Shown here one piece after another: positions 33,321 to 42,436 of a DNA stretch of 64,000 nt. The stretch lies in the NCBI RefSeq assembly GCF_022568815.1, contig NZ_JAKZHX010000002.1:62001-126000 (forward strand), read 5' to 3'. The first letter of the stretch is position 1. Every line of letters begins with the position of its first letter. This DNA is from Undibacterium paludis. Lineage in GTDB: Bacteria; Pseudomonadota; Gammaproteobacteria; Burkholderiales; Burkholderiaceae_D. Below the pieces are notes generated by a model. It was not told the origin of the DNA. It made no database searches and saw only the letters and a list, made by a program, of their open reading frames with translations. A program made the translations under genes and the position numbers.

Positions 33321-34088
33321 ATGAGTAATTATCCTGCGTTAATTGAGGCTCAGAGCCTGGTCTTGGCGGGCGATATTGCCGGGGCCGAACATGCATTGGC
33401 CAACCTGGCTGAAACTGAGGGTGATAAGGCGCTGGTTGCCGCGCTCGATGAATTCCCGGCAAAAGACTTGCTGGCCATCATTCGTGAATATGATGCTTCC
33501 AAAGAGTCGCTGGTGAATTTGCTGGTCACACCTGAGCAATTTGCTCAAGCCGTGGTATTGGAACGCCGTTACGGTGATCAAACGCATGAGCAATTGCGTG
33601 GCATGATCAATTCTGTCATTTTTCGTGATGGGGCTGATCCGGCGGAATTCCTGTATGAGATCGCTGAAGTGGACGGTGGTTATGATGCACTCGTCGATTA
33701 TCTGCTTGACAGGGCGCAGATGGTGGAACATTTCTACCGTTATGCAACCTTCGACCTGTATGAGTACGGTGATGACAACAAGACCCGTGCGCTTGAAGAT
33801 GACTTGCTGAACCTGACCCGTGATACTGAAAGCCTGGCTTCACCCCTGGATATGGCCAATCTGGAAGACCATGACTGGATGCAGGTGACTTACATATTGC
33901 GTTATGAGTTACCAGAGATTTTCCGTGAAGTGCTGATGAAATTGCGCGCACGTTACAAAGCCTATCAGGCCAGTCTGGCGCAAGATGAGCTGGAAGGTGG
34001 TGAAGGTGCCGAGGAAGAGCAGGACGAACGCCCCAAAAATAATGATGACGGTGATGACAAGGACGATGACGAAGAGTCTGCTCTGTAA
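33321..34088 (+). CDS. unknown protein with acidic C-terminal tail (J-domain cluster)
   Basis: Family not recognised. The 255-residue protein starts MSNYPALIEAQSLVLAGDIAGAEHAL, which could be a helical-repeat opening, and continues as helices with many acidic residues (AEFLYEIAEVDGGYDALVDYLLD, DLYEYGDDNKTRALEDDLLN). The tail from about residue 222 is Glu/Asp-rich (EGGEGAEEEQDE, DDGDDKDDDEES). GGGAG lies 7 bases before the ATG. It is separated by 19 bp from the previous gene, so the J-domain protein and both acidic-tail proteins are likely one transcript. The overall charge is strongly negative. Confidence 0.72.
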   Translation: MSNYPALIEAQSLVLAGDIAGAEHALANLAETEGDKALVAALDEFPAKDLLAIIREYDASKESLVNLLVTPEQFAQAVVLERRYGDQTHEQLRGMINSVIFRDGADPAEFLYEIAEVDGGYDALVDYLLDRAQMVEHFYRYATFDLYEYGDDNKTRALEDDLLNLTRDTESLASPLDMANLEDHDWMQVTYILRYELPEIFREVLMKLRARYKAYQASLAQDELEGGEGAEEEQDERPKNNDDGDDKDDDEESAL

Positions 34089-34189
34089 TTTCTGATATTT
34101 TGCGAGTGCTTTTCCTTTGACGTGCATGTCAGGCAGAATCTTTCTGCCTGCCTTTTATTTTTTCATAGCCTGACACTATTCTGGTATTC

Positions 34190-35416
34190 ATGTCTGAAAA
34201 TACTTTTGAAATTGCCCTGCTTGATAATCGCCCTTACTTTGAATCGGCATTGCGCTATGGCGTGCAAAAGGCGATTATCAGTACCAGCAAGATTGCTGCC
34301 ATTGAGGCAGAAGCACCCAAGGGCATGGTGCAGATTGCTGATGCATTCGGTAGTAAATACCTGCGTCCTGAAATTGAAGCGGCACGCAAGCGTATCGTCA
34401 ATCTGGCCAGCCTGTATCTGATCGAGACAACCAAAGGTGATCTCGAACTGGCGGCCAGAATGATACGTGACAATACCTTCCTGACGCTCTCGCGTGGTGG
34501 TTCTGGTTTGCTGAAGGCATTGTTTGCCATGCCGGAATATGCCTTGCTGGGACATGAGGCCAAGGGCAAGGTCGAGGATTTTCTTGAAGCCTGGTCCCTG
34601 AAAGAAAAGCCGATGGAGTATAGAAACGCTTTGGAGCACAGACAGCTCAATGCGCTGGAAATCGAGGCTGGATACTGGTTTGGAGAAATGCTGGGCTTGT
34701 CTGCGGCTTATTTGAAAGAAGAAGATGTTGAGGCGGTTTCCGTCGTCAGGAGTGCCTTGCTGCTGCAATTATTTGGCAAGCAAGATGCTACGATGCAAAA
34801 TCAGGTGGAATTTGCCAGCCTGATTGATGCCATCCGTGCCTTTACTCCGGCCCGTATCAAGAAGGCATGGTCTGGGTTGGATATGGGGGAATTCCCGGAA
34901 CAATTTCACCCCATTGTCGAGCGTATACTTGGCGAAATCAAAGCACATGATTTACCGCGCCTGCAAGATAAAGCAGCATCCCTGGACAAGCTGGTATTTG
35001 AGTTGAAAGACCGTTATTACCTTCGTGATCATGAGGTGGAAGATACGTCTGAATATGATGCCCTGGTATCAAAAGAATGGACCAGGCTTACCAAGGGAAA
35101 AACAGATGTTGATTCCCTGATGACCTTGTTTGTCTGTATCGCCGGTGAAATCCCGCCCAAGACAACTTTGCCGGAAAAAACGGCAAAAAGCCTGGTGAAG
35201 AAATTCCGCGAACAGGGTTTCCAGTCTGAACTGGCAACAGAGTGGATCAGGACCTCGGCGCCACATGAAAAACAGGAAGGCTTGCTGGAGGATTGGACCA
35301 ATTTTGTCGAAGAGGCGGGCAATTATTTGCTGGACGACTGGGATACGAATTACAGCGGTGCAATGCGTTTTCTTGATGCGAACTGCCATATTCAAAAACC
35401 GGCAGCCAAGAAATAG
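34190..35416 (+). CDS. unknown protein, J-domain cluster
   Basis: Family not recognised. The 408-residue protein looks soluble and mainly helical, with no signal peptide, membrane segment or obvious catalytic motif. Recognisable stretches are YLRPEIEAARKRIVNLASLYLIETTKGDLELAARM near the start and RTSAPHEKQEGLLEDWTNFVEEAG near the end. It follows the second acidic-tail gene by 101 bp on the same strand and ends just before a strong bidirectional terminator, so it may be the last member of the J-domain cluster. It lacks an acidic tail. Co-transcription with the first three genes is inference. Confidence 0.7.
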   Translation: MSENTFEIALLDNRPYFESALRYGVQKAIISTSKIAAIEAEAPKGMVQIADAFGSKYLRPEIEAARKRIVNLASLYLIETTKGDLELAARMIRDNTFLTLSRGGSGLLKALFAMPEYALLGHEAKGKVEDFLEAWSLKEKPMEYRNALEHRQLNALEIEAGYWFGEMLGLSAAYLKEEDVEAVSVVRSALLLQLFGKQDATMQNQVEFASLIDAIRAFTPARIKKAWSGLDMGEFPEQFHPIVERILGEIKAHDLPRLQDKAASLDKLVFELKDRYYLRDHEVEDTSEYDALVSKEWTRLTKGKTDVDSLMTLFVCIAGEIPPKTTLPEKTAKSLVKKFREQGFQSELATEWIRTSAPHEKQEGLLEDWTNFVEEAGNYLLDDWDTNYSGAMRFLDANCHIQKPAAKK

Positions 35417-35444
35417 GAATTTTTCCTGTTTTGATTGATAAGGT

Positions 35445-35480
35445 AAAAATAGCCATACCTGAATTGGTATGGCTATTTTT
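35445..35480. terminator. bidirectional terminator between convergent genes
   Basis: A 15-bp stem (AAAAATAGCCATACC with GGTATGGCTATTTTT) and 6-base loop, with an eight-T run on the plus strand and a five-T run on the minus strand. It ends the rightward J-domain cluster and the leftward alcohol dehydrogenase gene. Confidence 0.92.
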
Positions 35481-35495
35481 TTTGCAATCACTGAA

Positions 35496-36656
35496 TTACA
35501 GGCTCATTTCCAGAACCTGCCGGCTGATATCCAGCGTTACGTCACGTTTTTCGCCAAGAGAAACCATGCGATGTGTTTCCAGTGCAGCCAAAATCGGCTT
35601 GATGTCCTTGGCGTCCAGCTGATAATCGCTGAGGCGGGTCTTGACGCCCATTTGCTCGAAATAATCCTGGGTGCGGCTGATCGCAGTTTCAATGCGGCCG
35701 TCTTCATCACCATCATGCAGGCCCCATACACGCGCTGCATATTGCAGCAGTTTTGCCCGCTTGCTTTCTTTGCGTACACGTAGCATGCTGGGTAAAACGA
35801 TAGCCAGGGTTTGTGCATGGTCAATATTGTGCAAGGCGGTCAGTTCATGGCCTATCATGTGTGTTGCCCAGTCTTGTGGTACGCCGGTGGAGATCATGCC
35901 GTTCAGGGCCATGGTGGCGCACCACATGAGGTTGGCGCGTACATCATAGTCTTCGGGATTGGCAAGGGCTTTCGGACCTTCTTCTATCAGGGTCAGCAAC
36001 AATCCTTCGGCAAACCTGTCCTGGACTGGTGAGTTCACCGGATAGGTCAGGTACTGTTCCATGACGTGGACAAAAGCGTCTACCGCACCATTGCCTATCT
36101 GGCGCACGGGCAGGGTAAAGGTCTTGGTCGGGTCAAGTACCGAAAATTGCGGGAAGCAATGGCGGCTGGAGAAGGCTAATTTGGCATTGATGGATTTTCG
36201 CGTGACTACACCGCCGTTATTCATTTCTGAACCGGTTGCAGGCAGGGTCAGTACGCTGCCAAAGGGCAGGGCCTTGGTGACATTGTTGCCGCGTTTTTCC
36301 ATGATGACCCATGGATCATCACCTTCAAATAAAGCTGCTGCTGCGATAAATTTGGTGCCGTCAATGACAGAGCCGCCACCAACAGCCAGCAAAAAATCGA
36401 TCTTGTTTTGCTTGATGATTTCAACTGCCTTGATCAGGGTTTCATAGCTGGGATTAGGTTCTATGCCTGTGAACTCTGTGACGGAGCGGCTGCCAAGTGC
36501 GGCGATGACTTCGTCATAGACGCCGTTTTGCTTGATGCTGCCACCGCCATAGAGCACCAGCACTTTTGCTTCTGCAGGGATGGATTTGTTGATGTCGGCA
36601 ATGCGACCTTTGCCAAACAATATCTGTGTGGGGTTGTAAAAATCAAAATTCAGCAT
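35496..36656 (-). CDS. yqhD: iron-containing NADPH-dependent alcohol/aldehyde dehydrogenase, YqhD type
   Basis: A 386-residue type III alcohol dehydrogenase. Features: GGGSVIDGTKFIAAA (NADPH phosphate loop), LPATGSEMN, and the metal site with GNGAVDAFVHVMEQYLT and HMIGHELTALHNIDHAQTLA, which supply the Asp and His ligands. The protein matches YqhD rather than FucO or AdhE. It reduces short-chain toxic aldehydes with NADPH. GGAGG is 7 bases before the chosen ATG and only 1 base before the ATG two codons earlier. A GACCGGTC palindrome just upstream resembles the operator of the TetR-type regulator NemR, though no regulator gene is present here. Confidence 0.92.
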   Translation of the reverse strand: MLNFDFYNPTQILFGKGRIADINKSIPAEAKVLVLYGGGSIKQNGVYDEVIAALGSRSVTEFTGIEPNPSYETLIKAVEIIKQNKIDFLLAVGGGSVIDGTKFIAAAALFEGDDPWVIMEKRGNNVTKALPFGSVLTLPATGSEMNNGGVVTRKSINAKLAFSSRHCFPQFSVLDPTKTFTLPVRQIGNGAVDAFVHVMEQYLTYPVNSPVQDRFAEGLLLTLIEEGPKALANPEDYDVRANLMWCATMALNGMISTGVPQDWATHMIGHELTALHNIDHAQTLAIVLPSMLRVRKESKRAKLLQYAARVWGLHDGDEDGRIETAISRTQDYFEQMGVKTRLSDYQLDAKDIKPILAALETHRMVSLGEKRDVTLDISRQVLEMSL

Positions 36657-36701
36657 ATGCATTCCTCCAGAAAAAAGACATCTTAACGCAAATTCACAAA
36701 A

Positions 36702-36713
36702 TAGACCGGTCGT
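36702..36713. promoter_or_regulatory. TAGACCGGTCGT site, NemR-like operator candidate
   Basis: An 8-bp perfect palindrome GACCGGTC inside TAGACCGGTCGT, in the 64-bp gap before the dehydrogenase start. NemR-type TetR repressors bind a TAGACC...GGTCTA sequence near aldehyde/quinone-response genes. The right arm is imperfect. Confidence 0.4.
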
Positions 36714-36720
36714 GCATTTT

Positions 36721-37473
36721 TTACGTGCTCAGGAAAAGGAAGACCGTTGGCTTCTTGTGAAAGTCAGGGCCTTGCTGCTTGTTTAGCTGGGCCTTCCATT
36801 CTGCCGCAGTTTTTGTTTGTATGGATTCGCTATCCAGGCTCAGATCGGTGGAGACGCAGATCAGGGTGGATGGCTGGCATGAGTTGGACAGGGCTTCCAG
36901 CATGGCGGCGTTGCGGTAAGGGGTTTCTATCAGCAATTGCGTCTGCTTTTCTTTTTTTGACCGCTCTTCGAGCTCCCTGATGCGCTTGGCTCTTGCCGTT
37001 GCGTCAGTCGGCAGGTAGCCATGGAAGGCAAAACTTTGCCCGTTCAGGCCGCTACCCATCAGGGCCAGCAACAATGATGAGGGGCCAACCAGTGGTCGCA
37101 CCTTGATACCGTGCTGATGGGCCAGCCTGACCAGGTTGGCGCCAGGGTCGGCGACCGCAGGTACACCGGCTTCTGATATCAGACCCACATCGTGGCCTTG
37201 TAGCAAGGGGTGCAGGAGTCCCTCCAGAGCCTGGGCGGGTGTATTGATATTTAATTCGGCTATCTGGATTTCCTGCATGGTCTTTTGCAGTGGATGGACC
37301 TGCGACAGGTATTTCAAGTAAGCGCGTGTAGTCTTGGCATTTTCTGCCACAAAATGACTGAGTTGCGATGTCATTGCCTGTACGGTGTCAGGGATAATGG
37401 ACGCCAGCAGACTGCTATGCTGGTCATTGTTCAAACCCAGGGTATTGGGGATAAGGAAAAGCGTGCCTGTCAT
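36721..37473 (-). CDS. RsmI-like SAM-dependent methyltransferase
   Basis: A 250-residue tetrapyrrole-methylase-fold protein. It shows GLISEAGVPAVADPGANLV (the RsmI-type GTP/SAM loop, SDAGTPxISDPG variant) and VRPLVGPSSLLLALMGSGLNGQSFAFHGYLP. Both motifs match RsmI, which 2'-O-methylates C1402 of 16S rRNA. Canonical RsmI is about 285 residues; this protein is shorter and more divergent, and N-terminal residues (MTGTLFLIPNTLG) replace the usual LYLVATPIGN. It is therefore a paralogue whose substrate may differ. It sits next to Maf, the usual partner of this shorter form in Burkholderiales as far as I recall. Confidence 0.8.
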   Translation of the reverse strand: MTGTLFLIPNTLGLNNDQHSSLLASIIPDTVQAMTSQLSHFVAENAKTTRAYLKYLSQVHPLQKTMQEIQIAELNINTPAQALEGLLHPLLQGHDVGLISEAGVPAVADPGANLVRLAHQHGIKVRPLVGPSSLLLALMGSGLNGQSFAFHGYLPTDATARAKRIRELEERSKKEKQTQLLIETPYRNAAMLEALSNSCQPSTLICVSTDLSLDSESIQTKTAAEWKAQLNKQQGPDFHKKPTVFLFLST

Positions 37474-37507
37474 ATTTTGTAATCTGTAAAGTGTGTGCTA
37501 CCCGGAT

Positions 37508-38119
37508 TCAAATGCCGAAGAAGCGAATGCCGGTGTTGCGCAGCATGCCGGTCAGCGCAATCAGTGGCAGGCCGGTCAGTGCAGTCGGATCATCGCTTTT
37601 GATGCTTTCAAGGATGGTGATGCCCAGCCCTTCATTTTTTGCGCTGCCTGCGCAATCGTAAGGTTGCTCCAGATGTAGATAGGCATCAAGCTCCTGGTCG
37701 CTTAAATCCCTGAATTTGACGATGGTGCAAATGTCCTGGATTTGCAAAGGGGTAGGAGCGTTCAGGCGATTATCCAGCACGCATAAGGCTGTGTGAAAAG
37801 CAACCTCTCGTCCACGCATTAACTGCAATTGTTTTAAGGCTGCTGCGTGGCTACCTGGTTTGCCAATTTGCAGGTTGTCCAGGGTTGCAACCTGGTCTGA
37901 GCCTATAATAATGGTTTCAGGCTGATTTCGGGCTATGGTCCTGGCTTTTTCCTGTGCCAGGCGCAGGGCTGTTTGTACAGGGCTTTCGCCTGTCAGCGGA
38001 GCCTCATCAAGATCGGGGGCCATGCTTTCAAAATCAAGTCGTAATCTGCCTAATAATTCACGGCGATAGACAGAGCTCGAGGCCAGGATTAGCCTGGCTG
38101 TTTTGTTGTTTGTTTGCAT
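37508..38119 (-). CDS. maf: Maf-type nucleoside triphosphate pyrophosphatase (YceF-like)
   Basis: A 203-residue house-cleaning nucleotidase that hydrolyses modified NTPs (for YceF, m7GTP) to NMP plus pyrophosphate. The opening LILASSSVYRRELLGRLRL and the IIIGSDQVATLD motif with its catalytic Asp are typical, and KPGSHAAALKQLQLMRGREV fits the YceF subgroup. It runs opposite to yceD-rpmF across a 115-bp promoter region, the arrangement seen in many proteobacteria. The RsmI-like gene lies 34 bp downstream on the same strand. Confidence 0.9.
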   Translation of the reverse strand: MQTNNKTARLILASSSVYRRELLGRLRLDFESMAPDLDEAPLTGESPVQTALRLAQEKARTIARNQPETIIIGSDQVATLDNLQIGKPGSHAAALKQLQLMRGREVAFHTALCVLDNRLNAPTPLQIQDICTIVKFRDLSDQELDAYLHLEQPYDCAGSAKNEGLGITILESIKSDDPTALTGLPLIALTGMLRNTGIRFFGI

Positions 38120-38176
38120 TTTGAAAATATTTTTCAGGGTTTACGCCGTCAAAGTATGAAAAAACGCGCCAAGTCT

Positions 38177-38206
38177 TTGACTAGTAAGGTGTAATCCTGT
38201 TATTAT
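38177..38206 (+). promoter_or_regulatory. promoter of yceD-rpmF
   Basis: TTGACT (-35) and TATTAT (-10) with an 18-bp spacer, 28 bases before the yceD ATG. This is the best sigma-70-type match in the maf/yceD gap. Confidence 0.6.
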
Positions 38207-38234
38207 CGCAGGTTTTCTGGGTTCAAATAATCCT

Positions 38235-38759
38235 ATGCAAGCATTTGTGATTGACGCTTTCGCGTTCTCCCGGCTCGAAGAGCAGCGTTCGGGAAGCATT
38301 TTGGTCGCAGATTTGCCCCGCCTGTCAGAAGAAAGCGCAAACACCACTGGTGAGTTGAGCTGGTCTTTGCAGGGTGGGAAAGACAAGCTGGGTCATGCGC
38401 AGTTGGAGTTGTCTGTGAGTGGTTCGGTGCAGTTGATGTGTCAGCGCTGTCTGACGCCGTTTGCATTTGATATTGACTCTGAATCTATATTGATACTCGC
38501 CAAAAACGAAGAAAATGCTGATGAAATCGAGGCATTGCTCGAAGATGACGAGATTGATGTTGTAGTAGGTAGCAAGGCATTCAATATCATGGATTTGATC
38601 GAGGATGAGGCGCTGCTGGCAATACCCCAATCGCCCAAACATGCAGTATGCCCGGATTTACCGTTGGCTTCAGCAGATACTACTGCAGCGATTGAAGCGG
38701 AAGTCGGCAAGAAAGAATCACCTTTTGCTGTGCTGAAGAAAATTAATGGGCGTACCTAG
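38235..38759 (+). CDS. yceD: YceD family protein (DUF177), ribosome/rRNA-associated
   Basis: A 174-residue soluble acidic protein with the DUF177 core: QAFVIDAFAFSRLEEQRSGS at the start, the zinc-like CQRCLTPFAFDID motif, and DLIEDEALLAIPQSPKHAVC with the second Cys pair. Homologues act in 23S rRNA maturation or ribosome assembly and in plants are needed for 23S rRNA accumulation. It is always found upstream of rpmF, as here (124 bp). A good sigma-70 promoter precedes it. Confidence 0.9.
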   Translation: MQAFVIDAFAFSRLEEQRSGSILVADLPRLSEESANTTGELSWSLQGGKDKLGHAQLELSVSGSVQLMCQRCLTPFAFDIDSESILILAKNEENADEIEALLEDDEIDVVVGSKAFNIMDLIEDEALLAIPQSPKHAVCPDLPLASADTTAAIEAEVGKKESPFAVLKKINGRT

Positions 38760-38883
38760 TGGCATTATTCTGAAAAAACACTCAGGTCGAAGTATTGTTA
38801 GGGATTCTTGGTTGGCGATGTTCGCATTCTTCAACCAGGCGTGTTAAATTTTAGAAACATTTTTTGAAGTATTAGGAGTTATC

Positions 38884-39066
38884 ATGGCAGTTCAACAAAA
38901 CAAAAAGTCCCCATCCAAGCGTGGCATGCACCGTTCCCACGATTTCCTGACTGCACCGCAGCTGGGTATCGAGCCAACAACTGGTGAAACTCATCTGCGT
39001 CACCACATCAGCCCTAACGGCTTTTATCGTGGTCGTAAAGTTTTGAAGACCAAGAACGACGAGTAA
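38884..39066 (+). CDS. rpmF: 50S ribosomal protein L32
   Basis: A 60-residue ribosomal protein with the L32 start [19 protein letters not shown] and the C-terminal [18 protein letters not shown]. It has HHISPNG where zinc-binding L32 versions carry Cys residues, so this is the Cys-less form. TAGGAG before the ATG is a good ribosome site. The order yceD-rpmF-plsX links ribosome and membrane lipid supply. It is a large-subunit component near the peptidyl transferase region. Confidence 0.97.
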   Translation: MAVQQNKKSPSKRGMHRSHDFLTAPQLGIEPTTGETHLRHHISPNGFYRGRKVLKTKNDE

Positions 39067-39083
39067 TTTGTTCTTGGCAAAAG

Positions 39084-39121
39084 AAGCGGCGTAACGAGTC
39101 CTGGACTTGGCGCCGCTTTTT
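39084..39121 (+). terminator. terminator after rpmF
   Basis: AAGCGGCG pairs with CGCCGCTT around a 19-base loop and is followed by a seven-T run. It separates yceD-rpmF from plsX, with 230 bp in between that hold the plsX promoter region; no other gene is seen there. Confidence 0.8.
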
Positions 39122-39352
39122 TTGCGTTTACCGATCCTGATGTGTGTTTGTTGCATGGCTTTCTATTAAGGTCGCGCCAGGACGGAGATTGTTCAGTACG
39201 GCAAATATTGCTCTCAAACCTCTTTTTGATTGAAATGTATCGGTGGGTCTTTGAATTTTTGCGATAATCCTGCTTTTGAAAAATTAATTCGGGATGAATT
39301 CTGTTCCGGTTTGATACACTAGCTGTTTCGGAATGAAGTTTCGTATCACTAC

Positions 39353-40447
39353 ATGACAATTAAAATTTCCATAGACTGCATGGGCGGAGATCACGGCCCT
39401 GCAGTTACCGTGGCAGCGGCAGTCGCTTTTGCCAACCGCGAGCCCGATGTCGAATTCCTCCTGGTAGGTATTGAATCCATCATTCAAAGTGAACTAAAGA
39501 AACACCATGCCGGCAATCACCCACGCTTGAAGATTGTTAATGCTACCGAAGTGGTGGAGATGGATGACCCGCTGGAGGTGGCATTACGCCGTAAAAAAGA
39601 CTCTTCCATGCGGGTCGCGCTTAATCAGGTCAAAGATGGTAGTGCTCAGGCTTGTGTCTCGGCAGGCAATACAGGTGCACTGATGGCCGTTTCGCGCTAT
39701 GTCCTGAAAACCATGCAGGGTGTGGATCGGCCGGCAATTTGCAGCATCTTGCCAAATCAAAAGAATTTACCTACTTATATGCTGGACCTGGGGGCCAATG
39801 TCGATTGCGAACCTTTGCATTTGCATCAATTTGCCATCATGGGCTCTGCCCTGGTTTCTGCTCTGGAGGGCAAGGACAAGCCCAGTATAGGTTTGCTCAA
39901 TGTCGGTGAAGAAGATATCAAAGGTAACGATGTCGTCAAAAAGACTGCGCAATTACTGCGTGCGGATCACGAACGCGGTCTGTTGAATTTTTATGGCAAT
40001 GTTGAAGGTAATGATATTTTCGAAGGTACGACCGACATTGTTGTCTGCGACGGTTTTGTTGGCAATGTAACCTTGAAAGCTGCAGAGGGCATGGGGCGTT
40101 TTGTAAAGATTACGCTGACTTCTGCATTCAAGAGCAATCCTTTGAATATCCTTGGTGCCATCCTGGCGCGCGGCGCCCTGAAATCCATATCGCGCACCAT
40201 GAATCCCTCCAACTACAATGGCGGCAGCCTGTTGGGCTTGCGTGGCCTGGTTTTCAAGAGCCATGGTAGTGCAGACAAGTACAGTTATGAATGGGCAATA
40301 CAGCGCGCATTCGATGCAGCTAAAAATGATGTATTGTCTCGCATTGCGACTTCAATGGCGAAATTGATGCCTATAGCAGATGCCGACGCAGTTGCCGAGA
40401 TAGTCGCTCCAGATAACAATGAACTCTTGGTACAGAAAACCGCATGA
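39353..40447 (+). CDS. plsX: phosphate acyltransferase PlsX
   Basis: Converts acyl-ACP to acyl phosphate for phospholipid synthesis, a peripheral membrane enzyme. The 364-residue protein opens with [17 protein letters not shown] and contains [28 protein letters not shown] and [16 protein letters not shown], all PlsX markers. The stop overlaps the fabH start (ATGA), so the two are translationally coupled. No typical ribosome site is visible before the ATG, which lies 286 bp after rpmF. Confidence 0.96.
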   Translation: MTIKISIDCMGGDHGPAVTVAAAVAFANREPDVEFLLVGIESIIQSELKKHHAGNHPRLKIVNATEVVEMDDPLEVALRRKKDSSMRVALNQVKDGSAQACVSAGNTGALMAVSRYVLKTMQGVDRPAICSILPNQKNLPTYMLDLGANVDCEPLHLHQFAIMGSALVSALEGKDKPSIGLLNVGEEDIKGNDVVKKTAQLLRADHERGLLNFYGNVEGNDIFEGTTDIVVCDGFVGNVTLKAAEGMGRFVKITLTSAFKSNPLNILGAILARGALKSISRTMNPSNYNGGSLLGLRGLVFKSHGSADKYSYEWAIQRAFDAAKNDVLSRIATSMAKLMPIADADAVAEIVAPDNNELLVQKTA

Positions 40448-41430
40448 CTTTTTATAGCAAAATTATCGGTACAGGCAGCTATTTGCCGCCTAAAAAAGTA
40501 AGCAATCAGGAACTGACTGAGCAATTGGCTGCAAAGGGTATAGAAACTTCAGATGAATGGATTTTCTCCCGTAGCGGTATCTCTTTCCGTCATTATGCCG
40601 AATCAACGGTGACTTCCAGCGACATGGCTGTCGAGGCGGCGAAACGCGCGCTTGAGGCTGCCAAGATGCAAGCCAACGACATTGACATGATTGTACTGGC
40701 AACATCAACACCGGATTTCCTGGGCGGTTTCCCGAGTACTGCCTGTGTAGTCCAGAACAAGCTGGGTATTACCAACGGCGGTGCAGCAGTTGATGTGCAG
40801 GCGGTTTGTAGTGGCTTCATGTACGCCATGTCGATTGCCGACAGCATGATCAAATCGGGCAGCCACAAGAATGTGCTGGTCATAGGGGCTGAGGTTTTTT
40901 CCCGTATCCTGAATTTTGAGGACCGGACGACCTGTGTGCTGTTCGGCGATGGTGCTGGCGCCATTGTGATGTCTCGATCCAGTGAGCCTGGTGTGCTGGC
41001 AACCAAATTGCATGCGGATGGCAGCTACGCTGACATCCTGTGTGTACCTGGTAATGTGCAAAGTGGTGTGGTTGCCGGTAGTGCTTTCTTGTACATGGAT
41101 GGTCAGGCGGTATTTAAGCTGGCAGTTTCCCTGCTGGAAAAAGTGGCGACTGAAGCCCTGGAAATTGCCGGCTTGAAAACAGAACAGATTGATTGGCTGA
41201 TACCGCATCAGGCCAATATCCGCATCATGCAAAGCACCGCCAAGAAAATGCGTATGTCGATGGATAAGGTTGTGGTTACCGTGGATCAACATGGCAATAC
41301 CTCTGCTGCATCAATACCGCTGGCTCTGGATCTGGCCGTGCGCGACGGTCGTGTCAAGCCTGGTCATACGATTATGCTCGAAGGTGTTGGCGGCGGCTTT
41401 ACCTGGGGCGCTGCCATCGTCAGGATGTAA
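40444..41430 (+). CDS. fabH: 3-oxoacyl-ACP synthase III
   Basis: Starts fatty acid synthesis by condensing acetyl-CoA with malonyl-ACP. The 328-residue protein has the catalytic Cys122 ([12 protein letters not shown]), His in [10 protein letters not shown] and Asn in [10 protein letters not shown], the FabH Cys-His-Asn triad. It overlaps plsX by 4 bases. fabD follows after 64 bp. Confidence 0.97.
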   Translation: MTFYSKIIGTGSYLPPKKVSNQELTEQLAAKGIETSDEWIFSRSGISFRHYAESTVTSSDMAVEAAKRALEAAKMQANDIDMIVLATSTPDFLGGFPSTACVVQNKLGITNGGAAVDVQAVCSGFMYAMSIADSMIKSGSHKNVLVIGAEVFSRILNFEDRTTCVLFGDGAGAIVMSRSSEPGVLATKLHADGSYADILCVPGNVQSGVVAGSAFLYMDGQAVFKLAVSLLEKVATEALEIAGLKTEQIDWLIPHQANIRIMQSTAKKMRMSMDKVVVTVDQHGNTSAASIPLALDLAVRDGRVKPGHTIMLEGVGGGFTWGAAIVRM

Positions 41431-41494
41431 GAATTCTTTAACAGGTAGCGGGTATTTAAAATTTCAACAATAACCATTAGAGATATAGATTGAT

Positions 41495-42436
41495 ATGACG
41501 CAATTTGCATTTGTGTTCCCGGGGCAGGGTTCTCAGGCCATAGGGATGTTGGATGGTTTTGCAGGTAATGCCGCGGTTCAGCAAACCCTTGCAGAGGCAT
41601 CTGAGGTTTTGGGGCTGGATATGGCCAAAATGATCAATGAAGGCCCGAAGGAGGCGCTTGATCTGACTACCAATACCCAGCCTGTCATGTTGACAGCAGC
41701 GGTTGCCTGTTATCGTGCCTGGATAGCTGCTGGTGGTCCTGTACCTAAAATCGTGGCTGGACACAGTCTTGGTGAATATTCTGCGCTGGTTGCTTCTGGT
41801 GTGATTGCATTCAAGGATGCAGTGCCTATGGTGCGCTTTCGTGCGCAAGCCATGCAGGATGCTGTTCCTGTGGGGCAGGGAGGGATGGCTGCCATTCTTG
41901 GTTTGTCCGATGACGACGTCAAAGCGAGTTGTATTGAGGCGCTGTCTGCTGCGTCTGGTGAGGTGGTCGAGGCTGTGAACTTCAATGCCCCGGCGCAAGT
42001 AGTCATTGCCGGCAGTAAGGCAGCTGTGGACCGTGCCTGTGAAATTGCCAAGGCTAAAGGCGCAAAGCGTGCCCTGCCTCTGCCCGTGTCTGCACCTTTC
42101 CATTCCTCATTGTTAAAGCCGGCATCTGACAAGTTGCGCGAGTACCTGGCTGGCATCACCTTTGCCGCGCCATCTATCCCCTTGATTAACAATGTGGATG
42201 TTGCTGTGTTATCTGACACGTTGCTGATCAAGGATGCACTGGTCAGGCAGGCAGCCAGTCCGGTACGCTGGGTTGAAACAATCGGCAAGATGCATGCGGA
42301 AGGTATAACGCATGTCATTGAATGCGGTCCGGGTAAGGTGTTGACTGGTCTTACCAAGCGTATTCAGGCGGAATTGACAGGTGATGCGGTATTTGATCAG
42401 GCAAGTCTGGAAAAAGTATTGGAAATCTTGAAATGA
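41495..42436 (+). CDS. fabD: malonyl-CoA:ACP transacylase
   Basis: Transfers malonyl from CoA to ACP. The 313-residue protein shows the FVFPGQGSQAIGM opening, the nucleophile elbow GHSLGEYSALVASG with catalytic Ser, and PVSAPFHSSLL with the catalytic His. Its stop overlaps the fabG start (ATGA). It lies between fabH and fabG, the standard cluster order. Confidence 0.97.
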   Translation: MTQFAFVFPGQGSQAIGMLDGFAGNAAVQQTLAEASEVLGLDMAKMINEGPKEALDLTTNTQPVMLTAAVACYRAWIAAGGPVPKIVAGHSLGEYSALVASGVIAFKDAVPMVRFRAQAMQDAVPVGQGGMAAILGLSDDDVKASCIEALSAASGEVVEAVNFNAPAQVVIAGSKAAVDRACEIAKAKGAKRALPLPVSAPFHSSLLKPASDKLREYLAGITFAAPSIPLINNVDVAVLSDTLLIKDALVRQAASPVRWVETIGKMHAEGITHVIECGPGKVLTGLTKRIQAELTGDAVFDQASLEKVLEILK

